Below are positions 36,634 through 46,340 of a DNA stretch of 64,000 nucleotides, one piece after another. The notes under the pieces were generated by a model that saw only the letters and a program-made list of their open reading frames with translations, did no database searches and was not told the origin of the DNA. The stretch spans positions 527,377-591,376 of the forward strand of contig NC_020812.1 in assembly GCF_000348745.1 (NCBI RefSeq), given 5' to 3'. Source of the stretch: Micavibrio aeruginosavorus EPB (GTDB lineage Bacteria; Pseudomonadota; Alphaproteobacteria; Micavibrionales; Micavibrionaceae). Numbering within the stretch: position 1 is the stretch's first letter; every line of letters starts with the position of its first letter. The position numbers and the translations under genes are program-made.

Positions 36634-36663
36634 AAAAAAAGCCCCGAATGCGGGGCTTTTTTT
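36634..36663. terminator. Bidirectional terminator after glpK
   Basis: AAAAAAAGCCCCG pairs with CGGGGCTTTTTTT around AATG. It lies between glpK and a convergent small gene. Confidence 0.92.
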
Positions 36664-36665
36664 AT

Positions 36666-36812
36666 TTAGTGGCAATGGACCATGCCGGTGCGATTGTCCA
36701 TGTGGCAACATTGTCCGGGCGGTGAGCTTTGGCGGCACCCGCCACCGTGGGCAAAGGCAAAACTGGGCAAAAATGTTGCCAGGGCCAGGGCGATAAAAAT
36801 GTATGTCTTCAT
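36666..36812 (-). CDS. Tiny secreted YHYH-type His/Cys-rich protein
   Basis: A 48-aa precursor with an ideal signal peptide (MKTYIFIALALATFLPSFAFA). The mature peptide of about 27 residues contains CRQSSPPGQCCHMDNRTG and ends in HCH. The CH-x-D-x-x-TG-x-x-HCH pattern resembles small YHYH-domain proteins of unknown function and suggests metal binding. A strong AGGAG site lies 6 bases before the ATG, which supports a real gene despite its size. It shares a terminator with glpK. Confidence 0.75.
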   Translation of the reverse strand: MKTYIFIALALATFLPSFAFAHGGGCRQSSPPGQCCHMDNRTGMVHCH

Positions 36813-36961
36813 GGGGCGCTCCTCGTTCTTATAAACAGTTGCTGCGGCCAAAAAGCACATGCGGATTGTATTTGTCAAAAAGTGGGGAAATTGCATACGG
36901 GCATACGTCGCAGGCAATAAAAAACCGCCCAAACCACAATGTGGGGGCGGGCGGGGAAAGA

Positions 36962-37037
36962 TGGTGCCCGAGGGCGGATTTGAACCACCGACACGGCGAT
37001 TTTCAGTCGCCTGCTCTACCAACTGAGCTACTCGGGC
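36962..37037 (-). tRNA. tRNA-Phe (GAA)
   Basis: A 76-nt cloverleaf with acceptor GCCCGAG/CTCGGGC, anticodon loop CTGAAAA giving GAA, T-arm GGTTCAAATCC and an encoded CCA. Confidence 0.97.
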
Positions 37038-37142
37038 CCGCTTCGAAAAACGGATTATGGGCTTATACAGGGCTGAAACCGGAATGTCCAGAGGGTTTTA
37101 TATGAAATATTTCAAAGATTTGCCCGTTAAGGACCGCGGGAT

Positions 37143-38384
37143 TTAGCCGATTTTTGTATAAAACCGGTCGTGCAGTGGCGGGGTGCGGCGGCTGCGGGTG
37201 ATTTCCATCAGGCCCATGGGGGAAAAGCCGTGAATTTGCACCGTGCAGGGGTCGGTGCCGATGGCGTCTTCCATGGCGCGGCGCAGGGCGTCTTGTTCGT
37301 CCTTGCTTTTCAATCGAATGAAATCGATCAGGATCATGCCGCCCAGATTGCGAATGCGGATCTGGCGGGCAATTTCGATGGCGGCCTCGATATTGATGGC
37401 CAAATTGGATCGTTTGTCACCGCCACGGTTCACATCAATCGCGGTCAGGGCGGCGGTTTTTTCGATGATCACACTGCCGCCGTTTTCAAGGACCATGTAA
37501 GGCTGAAACAAATCCTCGATCTGGCCCATGATGTCGCGTTCATCGAACAGGGCCATGTCTTCTTCGCCGTTCTCCAGCTCGACCGCCTGGATTTTCGTGA
37601 CCAGGTCGGGGGCAAAAATTTCGCACCATTCTTCGGCATATTGGTAATGGTCCATCGTGGCGACTTCGATGCGGTTGATCCGGCCGATGGACTGGTCGCT
37701 CAGCGTCCGTTGTACGGAATCGGGGCCGAGCATGAGCAGTGTGGGTTCCATGCCTGTAAAATGTTCCTGCACCTGATCCCAAATGGCACGCAGGATTTCG
37801 GCTTCGCGTGTCAAAATCGCGGTTTGCGTATCGGCGGCGGCGGCGCGCAGGATGTAACCATGCATTTCATGGAATGAATCCAGCATGGTTTTTAATTGTT
37901 CGCGCATCTGTTTATTGCGGATGCGGGACGACACGCGGTTTTCGCGGCCCAGCGGCGTGTGAATCAAATACCGTCCCGGCAGGGCGATGTTCATGGTCAG
38001 GCGAGGAATTTTCTCCTCGCTGTGCGGGAACATTTCGTCGTCCTGTTTGGGAACGTAACCGGATTTGGCCTGTACCGCGATCATCTGCCCGGCTTGCAGG
38101 ATCTTGCCAATGGCAACATCCCCGCCACGGCGGATTTTTCCATCCGGTTCCTGCAGGTACACATCGGCGTTGTTCAGGATGCCCTTGTTCTGCCCGTCCA
38201 GATCGACGAACACGGCGTCCAATGCGGCATCAATGCGGAATACGCGGCCCCAGTAAACCGAACCCCAGCGGACTTCCTCATGCACGGGATCGACTTCAAG
38301 CCCGACCAGACGGTTTTTCTCCATCGTGGCGACCCACAGGCTGCCGTCCAGTTCTTCGATCAGAATGTCAACGCCACTGGCCAT
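37143..38384 (-). CDS. Ribonuclease E/G family protein, short form without zinc link
   Basis: An endoribonuclease-like protein (413 aa) of the RNase E/G family. An S1-like region lies at about 35-95 (VFVDLDGQNKGILNNADVYL), and the RNase H-like and DNase I-like core contains TAIDVNRGGDKR and LGGMILIDFIRLKSK. Those two segments supply the catalytic Asp residues. It ends at MEITRSRR with no CPxC zinc-link motif and no C-terminal scaffold, unlike E. coli RNase E or G. It follows maf with a 2-bp gap, as in many alphaproteobacteria. The yacG gene often found downstream is absent here. Confidence 0.87.
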   Translation of the reverse strand: MASGVDILIEELDGSLWVATMEKNRLVGLEVDPVHEEVRWGSVYWGRVFRIDAALDAVFVDLDGQNKGILNNADVYLQEPDGKIRRGGDVAIGKILQAGQMIAVQAKSGYVPKQDDEMFPHSEEKIPRLTMNIALPGRYLIHTPLGRENRVSSRIRNKQMREQLKTMLDSFHEMHGYILRAAAADTQTAILTREAEILRAIWDQVQEHFTGMEPTLLMLGPDSVQRTLSDQSIGRINRIEVATMDHYQYAEEWCEIFAPDLVTKIQAVELENGEEDMALFDERDIMGQIEDLFQPYMVLENGGSVIIEKTAALTAIDVNRGGDKRSNLAINIEAAIEIARQIRIRNLGGMILIDFIRLKSKDEQDALRRAMEDAIGTDPCTVQIHGFSPMGLMEITRSRRTPPLHDRFYTKIG

Positions 38385-38386
38385 GT

Positions 38387-38980
38387 TTAATCCTGTCTGT
38401 ACCCTGCGCGGTTTAACAGGCGCATTGTATCATACAGGGACAGCCCGACAATTGTGGAGTATGACCCGCTGATAAAGGGGATAAATTCCGCGGCGCGGCC
38501 CTGAATGGCGTATCCGCCCGCTTTGCCGTTCCATTCGCCGCTGGCGATATAGGATTCGGTTTCGTCGCGGGACAGGGCCTTGATTCGCACGATGGAATGG
38601 GTGATGGCCGTGTGTTCCGTGCCATCCGCGCCAATCACGCAAATGCCGTTATAAACACGGTGGCGACGGCCAGAGAGGATTTTCAAACATGCGCGCGCTT
38701 GTGTTTCGTTTTCAGCCTTGGGCAAAATGCGGCGGCCACAGGCGACGACCGTATCGGCGGCAAGAATGATGGATGCGGGGTGTTTCGCGGCCACGGCGCG
38801 GGCTTTTTCAATCGCCAGGCGCAATGCGTGCGCGTCCGGCGTTTCCGCCTTCAACGGTGTTTCATCAAGGTCGGCGGGGGCGATGTGATCGGGGGCAATG
38901 CCCATCTGGGCCAGAAGGTCCAGACGGCGCGGCGACGCCGAAGCCAAAATCAGCGGCGCGCGGTTTGGATTATTTTTCAC
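38387..38980 (-). CDS. maf: Maf-like nucleoside triphosphate pyrophosphatase
   Basis: A house-cleaning pyrophosphatase of the Maf/YhdE family that hydrolyses non-canonical or excess NTPs to NMPs. The N-terminal [17 protein letters not shown] motif, the central [18 protein letters not shown] and the late [13 protein letters not shown] segment are diagnostic. The GTG start at 38980 lies 11 bp inside infA, indicating translational coupling. The 197-aa length is normal. Confidence 0.94.
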   Translation of the reverse strand: MKNNPNRAPLILASASPRRLDLLAQMGIAPDHIAPADLDETPLKAETPDAHALRLAIEKARAVAAKHPASIILAADTVVACGRRILPKAENETQARACLKILSGRRHRVYNGICVIGADGTEHTAITHSIVRIKALSRDETESYIASGEWNGKAGGYAIQGRAAEFIPFISGSYSTIVGLSLYDTMRLLNRAGYRQD

Positions 38981-39188
38981 GGAAAATAATGCGGCCTTTG
39001 GTCAGGTCATAGGGTGTCATTTCAACAACGACCGTATCACCCGCCAGAACGCGAATGCGGTTCTTGCGCATCTTGCCCGCAGTGTGGGCCAGAATTTCGT
39101 GGTTGTTTTCGAGTTTGACGCGGAACATTGCGTTGGGAAGAACTTCCAACACCGTTCCTTTAAACTCCATCAGATCTTCTTTTGCCAT
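38970..39188 (-). CDS. infA: Translation initiation factor IF-1
   Basis: A 72-aa OB-fold protein that occupies the ribosomal A site during initiation. It is nearly canonical: [26 protein letters not shown], then the conserved [30 protein letters not shown]. It heads an infA-maf-RNase E/G run typical of alphaproteobacteria. Confidence 0.99.
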   Translation of the reverse strand: MAKEDLMEFKGTVLEVLPNAMFRVKLENNHEILAHTAGKMRKNRIRVLAGDTVVVEMTPYDLTKGRIIFREK

Positions 39189-39264
39189 TCAGTCCAAATT
39201 CCAAAAAGTGCTTTAAAACAGACGGTTATTTAACGCAATCCGGCGGTGTTTGCAACCCGGACCG

Positions 39265-39732
39265 CTACAGAATGGGCCCGCGACCCCCATAAAGGGCGCA
39301 AATCAGGGTGAAAAGGCGCCGGGCGGTTTCAAAATCCATGGAAATCCGGTCTTTTAACCGATCCTGGAGCAGTTCTGCCCCCTCGTTGTGCAGGCCCCGG
39401 CGGCCCATATCGATGGCCTCCAGCCGCATGTGATGGCCATCCCGGCGGGCGGCTTCATAGCTTTCAATCATCATGAAATAGTCCCGGATGAGCCGGGCAT
39501 AGGGGCGCAGGGACAGGACCAGAGCGGGCAGGGCGACGCCATTGGCATCGTTCAGTTCCATAACCAGTCGATTATCCTGAATCGACAATGTCAGGTCAAA
39601 CGGACCCGGCGCATCGGTGCCCAGCGGAGCAAAGTTATTCTTGGTCGCCAATCCGTCGAGCGCGCTTTTCCGTTCACAGGACAGCGATCCGGTTTCATCA
39701 CATTCTTTTAATGTGATGGTTGCAATGCTCAT
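39265..39732 (-). CDS. UPF0262 family protein
   Basis: A 155-aa protein matching the alphaproteobacterial UPF0262 family, whose function is unknown. The conserved core is [27 protein letters not shown], followed by [20 protein letters not shown] and a C-terminal [10 protein letters not shown] helix. It is cytosolic. Its ATG overlaps the murA stop as ATGA, so it is translationally coupled to murA. Confidence 0.88.
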   Translation of the reverse strand: MSIATITLKECDETGSLSCERKSALDGLATKNNFAPLGTDAPGPFDLTLSIQDNRLVMELNDANGVALPALVLSLRPYARLIRDYFMMIESYEAARRDGHHMRLEAIDMGRRGLHNEGAELLQDRLKDRISMDFETARRLFTLICALYGGRGPIL

Positions 39733-41003
39733 GCCGATGCAATGCGCTCGATATCCGCCCCAACCGCGGACAGTTTTTCGACCAGGCGTTCATAACCGCG
39801 ATCCAGGTGATAGATACGGTTCACAAACGTATCGCCATCCGCAACCAACCCGGCCAGAACCAGTGCAACGGATGCGCGCAGATCGGTGGCCATAACCTCG
39901 GCCCCTTTCAAACGCTTCACGCCGCGCACAATGGCGGACCCGTTATGCACGGTGATATTCGCACCCATGCGGCACAGTTCCGGAACGTGCATAAAACGAT
40001 TTTCGAAAATTGTTTCCGTCACCATGCCCGCGCCTTCGCACTGGGTCAGCATGGTCATGAATTGCGCCTGCATATCGGTGGGAAACCCGGGGTACGGTTC
40101 GGTCATAATGTCCGTGCCCTTCAGCGGCGTATCGCCGCGGCTGACCACCAGACCGACGCCATCTTCGCTGTCTTCGATTTGCAGCCCAGCGGCCTTCAAC
40201 GGGCCGATCAATGCTTTCAAATGTTCTTTACGTGCGCGTTTCAGTGTCAGGGCCCCGCCCGCCAACGCAACCGCAATCATAAACGTGCCGGTTTCGATGC
40301 GGTCCGGGACCACCGGGTGCAACGCGTCGTGCAATTTTTCGACGCCGCGAATGGTGATGGTGTCGGTGCCATGGCCGGAAATATCCGCGCCCATGGCGAT
40401 CAGACATTCGGCCAGATCAACAATCTCCGGCTCCTTCGCCGCGTTGTAAAGCTTGGTTTCGCCCTTGGCCAACGTGGCGGCCATCATGATGTTTTCGGTC
40501 GCGCCGACGGACACTTTGGGGAATGTGATTTCTGCGCCCTTCAATCCGTTCGGGGCCTTGGCGTGAACATACCCGCCATCCAGCTCAATGACCGCGCCCA
40601 TGGCTTCCAATCCCATGATGTGCAAATCGATCGGGCGTGTGCCAATCGCGCATCCGCCGGGCAATGACACCGTCGCCGTGCCCGTGCGCGCAACCAGCGG
40701 CCCCATAACCAGAATGCTGGCGCGCATTTTGCGGACCAGTTCGTAATCGGCGTGTGTGTCGCTGATATTGGTGGCCTGCATGATCATTGCGCCATCATCA
40801 TTGGTGGCAACGCTCACGCCCAGACTTTCCAAAACCTGACGCAGTGTTTTAATGTCCTGCAACCCCGTCGGCACGTTGGTCAGGCGCAGCGGCTCCGCAC
40901 TCAACAAACATGCGCACATCAACGGCAGTGCCGCGTTCTTTGCACCGGAAATTTCAATGGTGCCATTCAGACGGTTTCCACCGCCAACGCGAATTTTGTC
41001 CAT
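39729..41003 (-). CDS. murA: UDP-N-acetylglucosamine 1-carboxyvinyltransferase MurA
   Basis: MurA transfers enolpyruvate from PEP to UDP-GlcNAc, the first committed step of peptidoglycan synthesis. The N-terminal [20 protein letters not shown] aligns directly with the family start. The active-site Cys lies in [15 protein letters not shown], the site blocked by fosfomycin. ATG 41003 is preferred, with GGAG upstream, giving 424 aa. A frame from 41072 would add 23 residues. It lies in a minus-strand run downstream of dcd. Confidence 0.96.
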   Translation of the reverse strand: MDKIRVGGGNRLNGTIEISGAKNAALPLMCACLLSAEPLRLTNVPTGLQDIKTLRQVLESLGVSVATNDDGAMIMQATNISDTHADYELVRKMRASILVMGPLVARTGTATVSLPGGCAIGTRPIDLHIMGLEAMGAVIELDGGYVHAKAPNGLKGAEITFPKVSVGATENIMMAATLAKGETKLYNAAKEPEIVDLAECLIAMGADISGHGTDTITIRGVEKLHDALHPVVPDRIETGTFMIAVALAGGALTLKRARKEHLKALIGPLKAAGLQIEDSEDGVGLVVSRGDTPLKGTDIMTEPYPGFPTDMQAQFMTMLTQCEGAGMVTETIFENRFMHVPELCRMGANITVHNGSAIVRGVKRLKGAEVMATDLRASVALVLAGLVADGDTFVNRIYHLDRGYERLVEKLSAVGADIERIASA

Positions 41004-41096
41004 GCCTTTTTTCTCCGGCGATGTTTCTGCGCTGTTGTCAGTAATAGCCTGTGCGGATTGTGTCGCTGTCATGTTGATGCTTTCTTTTTATATGCC

Positions 41097-41717
41097 TTAC
41101 AGGCGTGGCAGTGTGACGCCGCGTTGGCCCATATATTTTCCGCTGCGGTCGGCGTAGCTGACTTCGCAGGCGTCCGAGCCTTTGAAGAACAGGAACTGGC
41201 ACAGCCCTTCGTTCGCGTAAATTTTCGCGGGTAGGGGGGTTGTGTTGGAAATTTCCAGCGTTACGTGCCCTTCCCAGCCCGGTTCCAGCGGCGTGACGTT
41301 TACGATCAATCCGCAACGCGCATAGGTGCTTTTGCCAAGGCAAACCACCAAAACATCCTTCGGAATGCGGAAATATTCCACCGTGCGGGTCAGAACGAAG
41401 CTATTGGGCGGAATAACGCAAACATCGGTTTTGCGTTCAACGAAGCTCTGGTTCGAAAAATTCTTCGGGTCGACGATGGCGTTATCGATGTTGGTGAAGA
41501 TCATGAAATCGTCCGAGCAACGTGCGTCATAGCCATAGGATGACAGGCCGTATGAAATCACACCTTCGCGGGTTTGTTTTTCCACGAACGGGTCGATCAT
41601 GCCCTCGTTCTGCGCCAGCCAGCGGATCTGATGGTCGGCCAGAATGCCAGGAACGGCGGCGGCGCCCACATTGGCGGCCAGCTTTTCGATATCTTTCAGA
41701 GCGTGTTCGGCGGTCAT
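41097..41717 (-). CDS. dcd: dCTP deaminase
   Basis: A homotrimeric enzyme converting dCTP to dUTP plus ammonia for dTMP synthesis. The conserved [15 protein letters not shown], the catalytic-site Glu in [29 protein letters not shown], and the [11 protein letters not shown] motif are all present. At 206 aa it has about 20 extra N-terminal residues relative to the usual protein, which begins near [16 protein letters not shown]. It starts 3 bp after a small upstream gene. Confidence 0.95.
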   Translation of the reverse strand: MTAEHALKDIEKLAANVGAAAVPGILADHQIRWLAQNEGMIDPFVEKQTREGVISYGLSSYGYDARCSDDFMIFTNIDNAIVDPKNFSNQSFVERKTDVCVIPPNSFVLTRTVEYFRIPKDVLVVCLGKSTYARCGLIVNVTPLEPGWEGHVTLEISNTTPLPAKIYANEGLCQFLFFKGSDACEVSYADRSGKYMGQRGVTLPRL

Positions 41718-41720
41718 GTC

Positions 41721-41888
41721 TTACTGGTCCTTCTCGGTCTTGTCGTTATTTTGCTCGGCCATCTGGTCGGCGCGTTCGCGGCTTTGCCCCTTGCGACGGG
41801 CCAGGTTCTGACGCAAGGCTTCGGCCCGCTTTTCGGCTTTTGCCTTGTCTGCGGCCAGCGTCGCGGCGTTTCTGGTTTGATTCGTCAT
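41721..41888 (-). CDS. Small basic helical protein (55 aa)
   Basis: A 55-aa Lys/Arg/Ala/Gln-rich protein predicted to be a single charged helix, with RAEALRQNLARRKGQSRERA at its centre. It resembles short uncharacterised alphaproteobacterial proteins with an N-L-x-R-R-K-x-Q core. GGATTCGGG lies upstream of the ATG. It stops 3 bp before dcd, so it is probably co-translated with it. The role is unknown, perhaps nucleic-acid or ribosome binding, judged only from its charge. Confidence 0.65.
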   Translation of the reverse strand: MTNQTRNAATLAADKAKAEKRAEALRQNLARRKGQSRERADQMAEQNNDKTEKDQ

Positions 41889-42084
41889 TGGACCCGAATC
41901 CTGTCATCGTTTTTGGGAAACAGGGGTTTTATAGCGCCCAAACCCCCTTTGGACCAGTAAAAACCGGATTTTCGGCCCGGTTATCCGCCATTTTCAGGGT
42001 TTGCCGGTCCTGTAATATGGTGCTGGACACAGGGGAATGAATGGGTTAGAAGTTTGCCCGGTTTCAAGGCCGTTTTCCCGGTAT

Positions 42085-42159
<75 letters not shown>

Positions 42160-42216
42160 TTTTCCCTTTATTTTGAAATAATTAGTTCTTTTGTGCGTCT
42201 GTCGGGGCTTATCGCA

Positions 42217-42684
42217 ATGAAAAAATCTGCCTTTATTCTGGCTGCCGTATGTTTTTTGGCTATCCCGGCCCATGCCGCCGATTGGGCCGTGCGCTGTGCG
42301 CCCGATGGGACGCAGTGCGAAGCGTGGCAACGCTTGATGGTCAAGGAAACGGACCAGCGGATGGCGGAAATTGCCATTGGTTTTCCCGACGGGGTGGATC
42401 ACCCGGCGCGTGGGGTGATGGTGTTGCCGCTGGGCATTATGTTGCCTGCGGGCGTCAAACTGTCCATCGACAAGGCGGCCCCGTATGGGGCGCAGGTGCG
42501 GTATTGCACCCATGATGGGTGCATGGCGTTTTTGACACTGGATGATCAGGTGTTGAATGAATTGCGCAAGGGGCGGGCCGCCACATTGGCGTTTCAAAGT
42601 TTCGCGGGCAAGGATGTCATTCTGCCCATTTCCCTGAATGGCATAACGGTCGCTCTGGAAGAAGCGGCCGTTAAGAAAAAGTAG
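42217..42684 (+). CDS. Invasion-associated locus B (IalB)-like secreted protein
   Basis: A 155-aa exported protein with a clear signal peptide (residues 1-20, LAIPAHA-AD). The mature domain matches the alphaproteobacterial IalB family: WAVRCAPDGTQCEAWQ, then LPLGIMLPAGVKLSIDK, APYGAQVRYCTHDGCMAFLTLDD, and a C-terminal basic tail. Four Cys probably form two disulfides. IalB was named for erythrocyte invasion in Bartonella, but homologues are widespread in free-living species with unknown function. The start is the methionine opening the signal; the longer frame runs into the tRNA. Confidence 0.88.
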   Translation: MKKSAFILAAVCFLAIPAHAADWAVRCAPDGTQCEAWQRLMVKETDQRMAEIAIGFPDGVDHPARGVMVLPLGIMLPAGVKLSIDKAAPYGAQVRYCTHDGCMAFLTLDDQVLNELRKGRAATLAFQSFAGKDVILPISLNGITVALEEAAVKKK

Positions 42685-42696
42685 GCTGATCCGTTT

Positions 42697-43575
42697 TTAT
42701 TGATTGCTGTTGCAATCAACGGGCAGGTCCATGATGGACGGCCAACGATTGACCCAGCCATCGGCGCCATCGGTTTCATCAATCTTGCTCATGCGGATAC
42801 AGTTTGATGGTCCCATTGCGGCGCGGAATTCATCGTAGTTATAGGTGGTGATTAAATCATCCCACGCGCCGATAAAATGGTGTTGCGGGATGTTGGCCAC
42901 ATCGCGGGCGAAATCCTTGGCGTTCAACGACCCTTCCAATGCGGGGATCTCTTTGTTCGCGGTCCAGCTTTGATGGTCCAGCGTGCTGGCCACGGTGCGG
43001 ATGGTCAGGATGTCTTTACGCTTTGCGCCCAGCAGAATGGCGACTTGACCACCGCCGCCATAACCGATCAGGTTAAAGCCGACAAAGCCGTATTTACTGC
43101 GCATATTGTCCAGCGCTTCATTCATCGCATCCATGTTTTCGACGGAGAAACGCTTCGCGGCCCAGCCTTTTTCATCGCATGCTGGATTTTTGTCGATGGT
43201 CAGATATTGGCACGTACGGGCCAGATAAATCACGTTATCGCCCTGGTCGCGCGTGGCCAGATGCAGGGCCACCGGGTTGTCCGGCGTGGGGTCCAGCGTC
43301 GGGGCGGCTTGATGTTCACCTTTTAAAACCAGCCCGTCACCTTCGATATAAACGTTGGCGATGCCGCCTTGTTTATGCACGCGTTCATAGGCGACCAGTG
43401 TGGTTGATCCGGTTTCGATCTGGCGTTTGTTCATATGAACCGGGGCCGCCAGACGGTTGGCACCTTCCTCGCGCATAATAGTGCAGGCGCTGGTCATCGC
43501 CACGACGCCAACGGCCAGTCCCAGCAATCCCAGGGTGAACAGGGGGCGACGGATGGTTTGCAATGTGAATGTCAT
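42697..43575 (-). CDS. Lipoprotein with degenerate alpha/beta-hydrolase fold
   Basis: A 292-aa lipoprotein with a lipobox at MTSAC after an N-terminal signal. The body resembles a serine-hydrolase-like lipoprotein family whose nucleophile elbow normally reads GYSGGG. Here it reads GYGGGG, so the catalytic Ser is replaced by Gly. The later THPxH-like region is represented by NIPQHHFIGAWDDLI. It is therefore probably non-catalytic or uses another residue. ATG 43575 has GGAT upstream. It is convergent with the IalB-like gene. Confidence 0.72.
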   Translation of the reverse strand: MTFTLQTIRRPLFTLGLLGLAVGVVAMTSACTIMREEGANRLAAPVHMNKRQIETGSTTLVAYERVHKQGGIANVYIEGDGLVLKGEHQAAPTLDPTPDNPVALHLATRDQGDNVIYLARTCQYLTIDKNPACDEKGWAAKRFSVENMDAMNEALDNMRSKYGFVGFNLIGYGGGGQVAILLGAKRKDILTIRTVASTLDHQSWTANKEIPALEGSLNAKDFARDVANIPQHHFIGAWDDLITTYNYDEFRAAMGPSNCIRMSKIDETDGADGWVNRWPSIMDLPVDCNSNQ

Positions 43576-43778
43576 GATAAAATCCGGATGGTGAACGGTG
43601 GAATTATTCAGATATCCATACATATCATATGGGCTGGCCCTGTGCCACGCTGTTTCCCCTTTCGCCGTCCCGTTTGAATTTTTTTCATAACGTATATGCT
43701 GGTGTTCTTGTGTAAAACTGGGGCCGCGTTACACTACAGGCCACCGAATATCGGTCGCGAAAGGGAACATACGCAACA

Positions 43779-45569
43779 ATGGAAAGCGTCTATCTGGTCA
43801 ATGCCTCGCTTTTGCTGGGGGCTGCGTTGGTTCTGGTTGGGATTTTTTCCAGCCTGATCGCCACGCGGTTCGGCGCGCCGATGTTGTTGGTCTTCCTTGT
43901 TATCGGCATGTTGGCGGGGGAAAGCGGACCCGGTGGATTGGAATTCGACAATTATCGCCTGGCTTATCTGATCGGGTCGCTGGCGTTGGCGATTATTCTG
44001 TTTGATGGCGGGCTGCGGACGCGTTTGAATAATTTTCGCAGTGTTCTGGCCCCGTCTATGGTGCTGGCCACGGTTGGGGTTTTGATCACAGCCGGGTTGA
44101 TGGCTGTACCCGCCGTGTATTTCCTGAACCTGACATGGGCGCAAGGGTTTTTGCTGGGATCGATCGTGGCGTCGACCGATGCGGCGGCGGTGTTTTTTCT
44201 GCTGAAATCCAGTGGCCTCTATCTGCGTCACCGTGTTGGCGCGTTGCTGGAGGTTGAATCCGGCACCAACGATCCCATCGCCGTTTTCCTGACCCTGATG
44301 ATGGTGCAGATCCTGTCCATGGTCACGATGGAGGGGGCCGTGGTGCAGATGGTGTCCATCTTCGTCCTGCAGGCTGTCGTTGGAACATTGGTGGGGATTG
44401 GTGGCGGTTTATCGGTATCCGCATTGCTGAACCGCATTCACCTGCCGGGTGGGTTACACCCGTTATTTGTGGTGGCTTTTGCCGTTTTCATTTTTTCGGT
44501 TGCGGCCTTGTTACAGGGCAGTGGGTTTTTGGCCGTATATATTGCGGGCCTGATTGTCGGTAACCGCCCGGTCCGGGCCTTTCCCAGCATTGTTAAATTC
44601 CACGATGCGGTCACATGGTTGTGCCAGATCGTCATGTTTATCGTGCTGGGCTTGCTGGTCAATCCGGCGAAGTTGATGGAATATGCTGTGCCGGGATTGG
44701 GGTTGGCGTTGTTCCTGATCTTTATCGCGCGCCCGGCCATGATCTGGGTGTGTTTGCAAAGTTTCCGATACAAGCCGAAGGAAAAATTATTTATCTCCTG
44801 GGTGGGATTGCGCGGCGCGGTCAGTATTTTCCTGTCCACCTTGCCGGTTCTGGTCGGGTTGCCGCATGCGGAGGTGTATTTCAACACTGCGTTCTTCGTC
44901 GTTCTGGTGTCATTGGTGTTACAGGGATGGACGATCCCGATGATGGCGCGGCGTTTGGGGATGGGCTTGCCCAACACGGTGCCACAGGTGCGCCGGGTGG
45001 AACTGGACCTGCCCGGTCAGCTGGATATGGAGCTGGTGGGTTATACCATTACCGAAGACAGCAACTTCTTCCGCAATCGTATCCTGCCGTCCTGGGCGCG
45101 GCCTTTGATGGCGGTGCGTGAAAACACCATTGTCGATATTGATAACAGCACGGCCTTCCATGTTGGCGATTACGCCTATTTCCTCGCGCCGCCACATCAG
45201 GCCCACCGTCTTGACCGTTTGTTCGCATCCGATGGGGATGACACCGCCCCGGTGCAGGTGGGGGATACGATTTTCCAAACCTATCCTGTCCTGCCCGATG
45301 CGGTGATGCGTAATCTGGCCGAAGAACATGGATTCCGCGTGCGTTCAGAAGAAGAAGAAATGACCGTGCAGGAGGCGTTTGACATGCACTTCCTCGGTCG
45401 TCCGGCGGTGGGTGATAAAATCACCTATGACCGCGCCATTATGATCGTGCGGGCGTGCAATGCCGGGGATATTACGGCGGCGGATATTGTGGTTGAAACC
45501 ATCAAAACCGGCCCGGATGTGTCGGCGGCGCGGGCCTTGTTCAACCGGTTCGTTCGCCCGTCATCTTAA
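43779..45569 (+). CDS. Potassium/proton antiporter (NhaP2/CvrA type)
   Basis: A 596-aa CPA1-family antiporter. About twelve membrane segments span residues 8-400, with the ion-site region GSIVASTDAAAVFFLL and LLEVESGTNDPIAVFL. A C-terminal cytosolic part (about 415-596) includes a TrkA-C-like domain and a transporter-associated domain. K+/H+ exchange with roles in K+ and pH balance is inferred from NhaP2. No transport partner is adjacent. TTGAAT and TATGCT near 43674-43700 are a weak promoter candidate. Confidence 0.9.
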   Translation: MESVYLVNASLLLGAALVLVGIFSSLIATRFGAPMLLVFLVIGMLAGESGPGGLEFDNYRLAYLIGSLALAIILFDGGLRTRLNNFRSVLAPSMVLATVGVLITAGLMAVPAVYFLNLTWAQGFLLGSIVASTDAAAVFFLLKSSGLYLRHRVGALLEVESGTNDPIAVFLTLMMVQILSMVTMEGAVVQMVSIFVLQAVVGTLVGIGGGLSVSALLNRIHLPGGLHPLFVVAFAVFIFSVAALLQGSGFLAVYIAGLIVGNRPVRAFPSIVKFHDAVTWLCQIVMFIVLGLLVNPAKLMEYAVPGLGLALFLIFIARPAMIWVCLQSFRYKPKEKLFISWVGLRGAVSIFLSTLPVLVGLPHAEVYFNTAFFVVLVSLVLQGWTIPMMARRLGMGLPNTVPQVRRVELDLPGQLDMELVGYTITEDSNFFRNRILPSWARPLMAVRENTIVDIDNSTAFHVGDYAYFLAPPHQAHRLDRLFASDGDDTAPVQVGDTIFQTYPVLPDAVMRNLAEEHGFRVRSEEEEMTVQEAFDMHFLGRPAVGDKITYDRAIMIVRACNAGDITAADIVVETIKTGPDVSAARALFNRFVRPSS

Positions 45570-45572
45570 AGA

Positions 45573-46337
45573 TCAATAATCAATCGTCATGACCAGCGGG
45601 GTGTGGTCGCTGGCCTTGTCCAGCGCGCGCGGATCGCGGTCGATTGTGCAATCCTGTAACTTATCCGCAATGGTGGGGGACAACAGGAAGTGATCGATGC
45701 GGATACCCTTGTCCGCGGGCCAGGCACCGGCCTGATAGTCCCAATAGGTGTATTGGCGCGGTGCGGTGTTGACCACGCGCAACGCATCGGTCAATCCCAG
45801 CCAGAGCAAGGCACGAAACGCCGCGCGGCTTTCCGGGCGGAACAGGGCGTCGTTTTCCCATGCTTTGGGGTCGTAACAATCTTCGGCGTCGGGAATGACG
45901 TTAAAATCCCCGCCGACGGCGAACGCAATCCCTTCGCGGCGTAAATGGGCCAGACGATCCTTCAATCGTGCCATCCATTGTAATTTGTATGGGAATTTTT
46001 CACTGTCCACCGGGTTGCCGTTGGGTAGATAGATATTGATCAGGCGCAGACCCTTGATCTCGACCTCCAGATAGCGCGCCTGTTCATCCGCATCATCACC
46101 GGGCAAGCGGTCAAGGATGACGGTGATCGGGTGCGGCGATAATATGGCCACGCCGTTATAGGCTTTTTGACCCACAAATTCGGCGTTGTAACCGATGGCC
46201 TGAAACACATCGGCGGGGAAGGTTTCACCCTTCAACTCTTGAATCATCAAAACATCCGGGTGGTGGGTTTCGACCCAGTTCTTGGCGTGATCCAAACGGG
46301 CCTTGATCGAATTGACGTTCCATGTGGCGATTTTCAT
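45573..46337 (-). CDS. xth: Exodeoxyribonuclease III (AP endonuclease)
   Basis: A 254-aa member of the EEP nuclease family acting in base-excision repair at abasic sites. The start MKIATWNVNSIKARL, the metal Glu in VLMIQELKGE, the GDFNVIP segment, IDHFLLSPTI and the final SDHTPLVM, which carries the catalytic His, are all conserved. It starts 3 bp after an upstream lipoprotein gene in an erpA-lipoprotein-xth operon. It is convergent with the antiporter gene. Confidence 0.95.
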   Translation of the reverse strand: MKIATWNVNSIKARLDHAKNWVETHHPDVLMIQELKGETFPADVFQAIGYNAEFVGQKAYNGVAILSPHPITVILDRLPGDDADEQARYLEVEIKGLRLINIYLPNGNPVDSEKFPYKLQWMARLKDRLAHLRREGIAFAVGGDFNVIPDAEDCYDPKAWENDALFRPESRAAFRALLWLGLTDALRVVNTAPRQYTYWDYQAGAWPADKGIRIDHFLLSPTIADKLQDCTIDRDPRALDKASDHTPLVMTIDY

Positions 46338-46340
46338 TGT

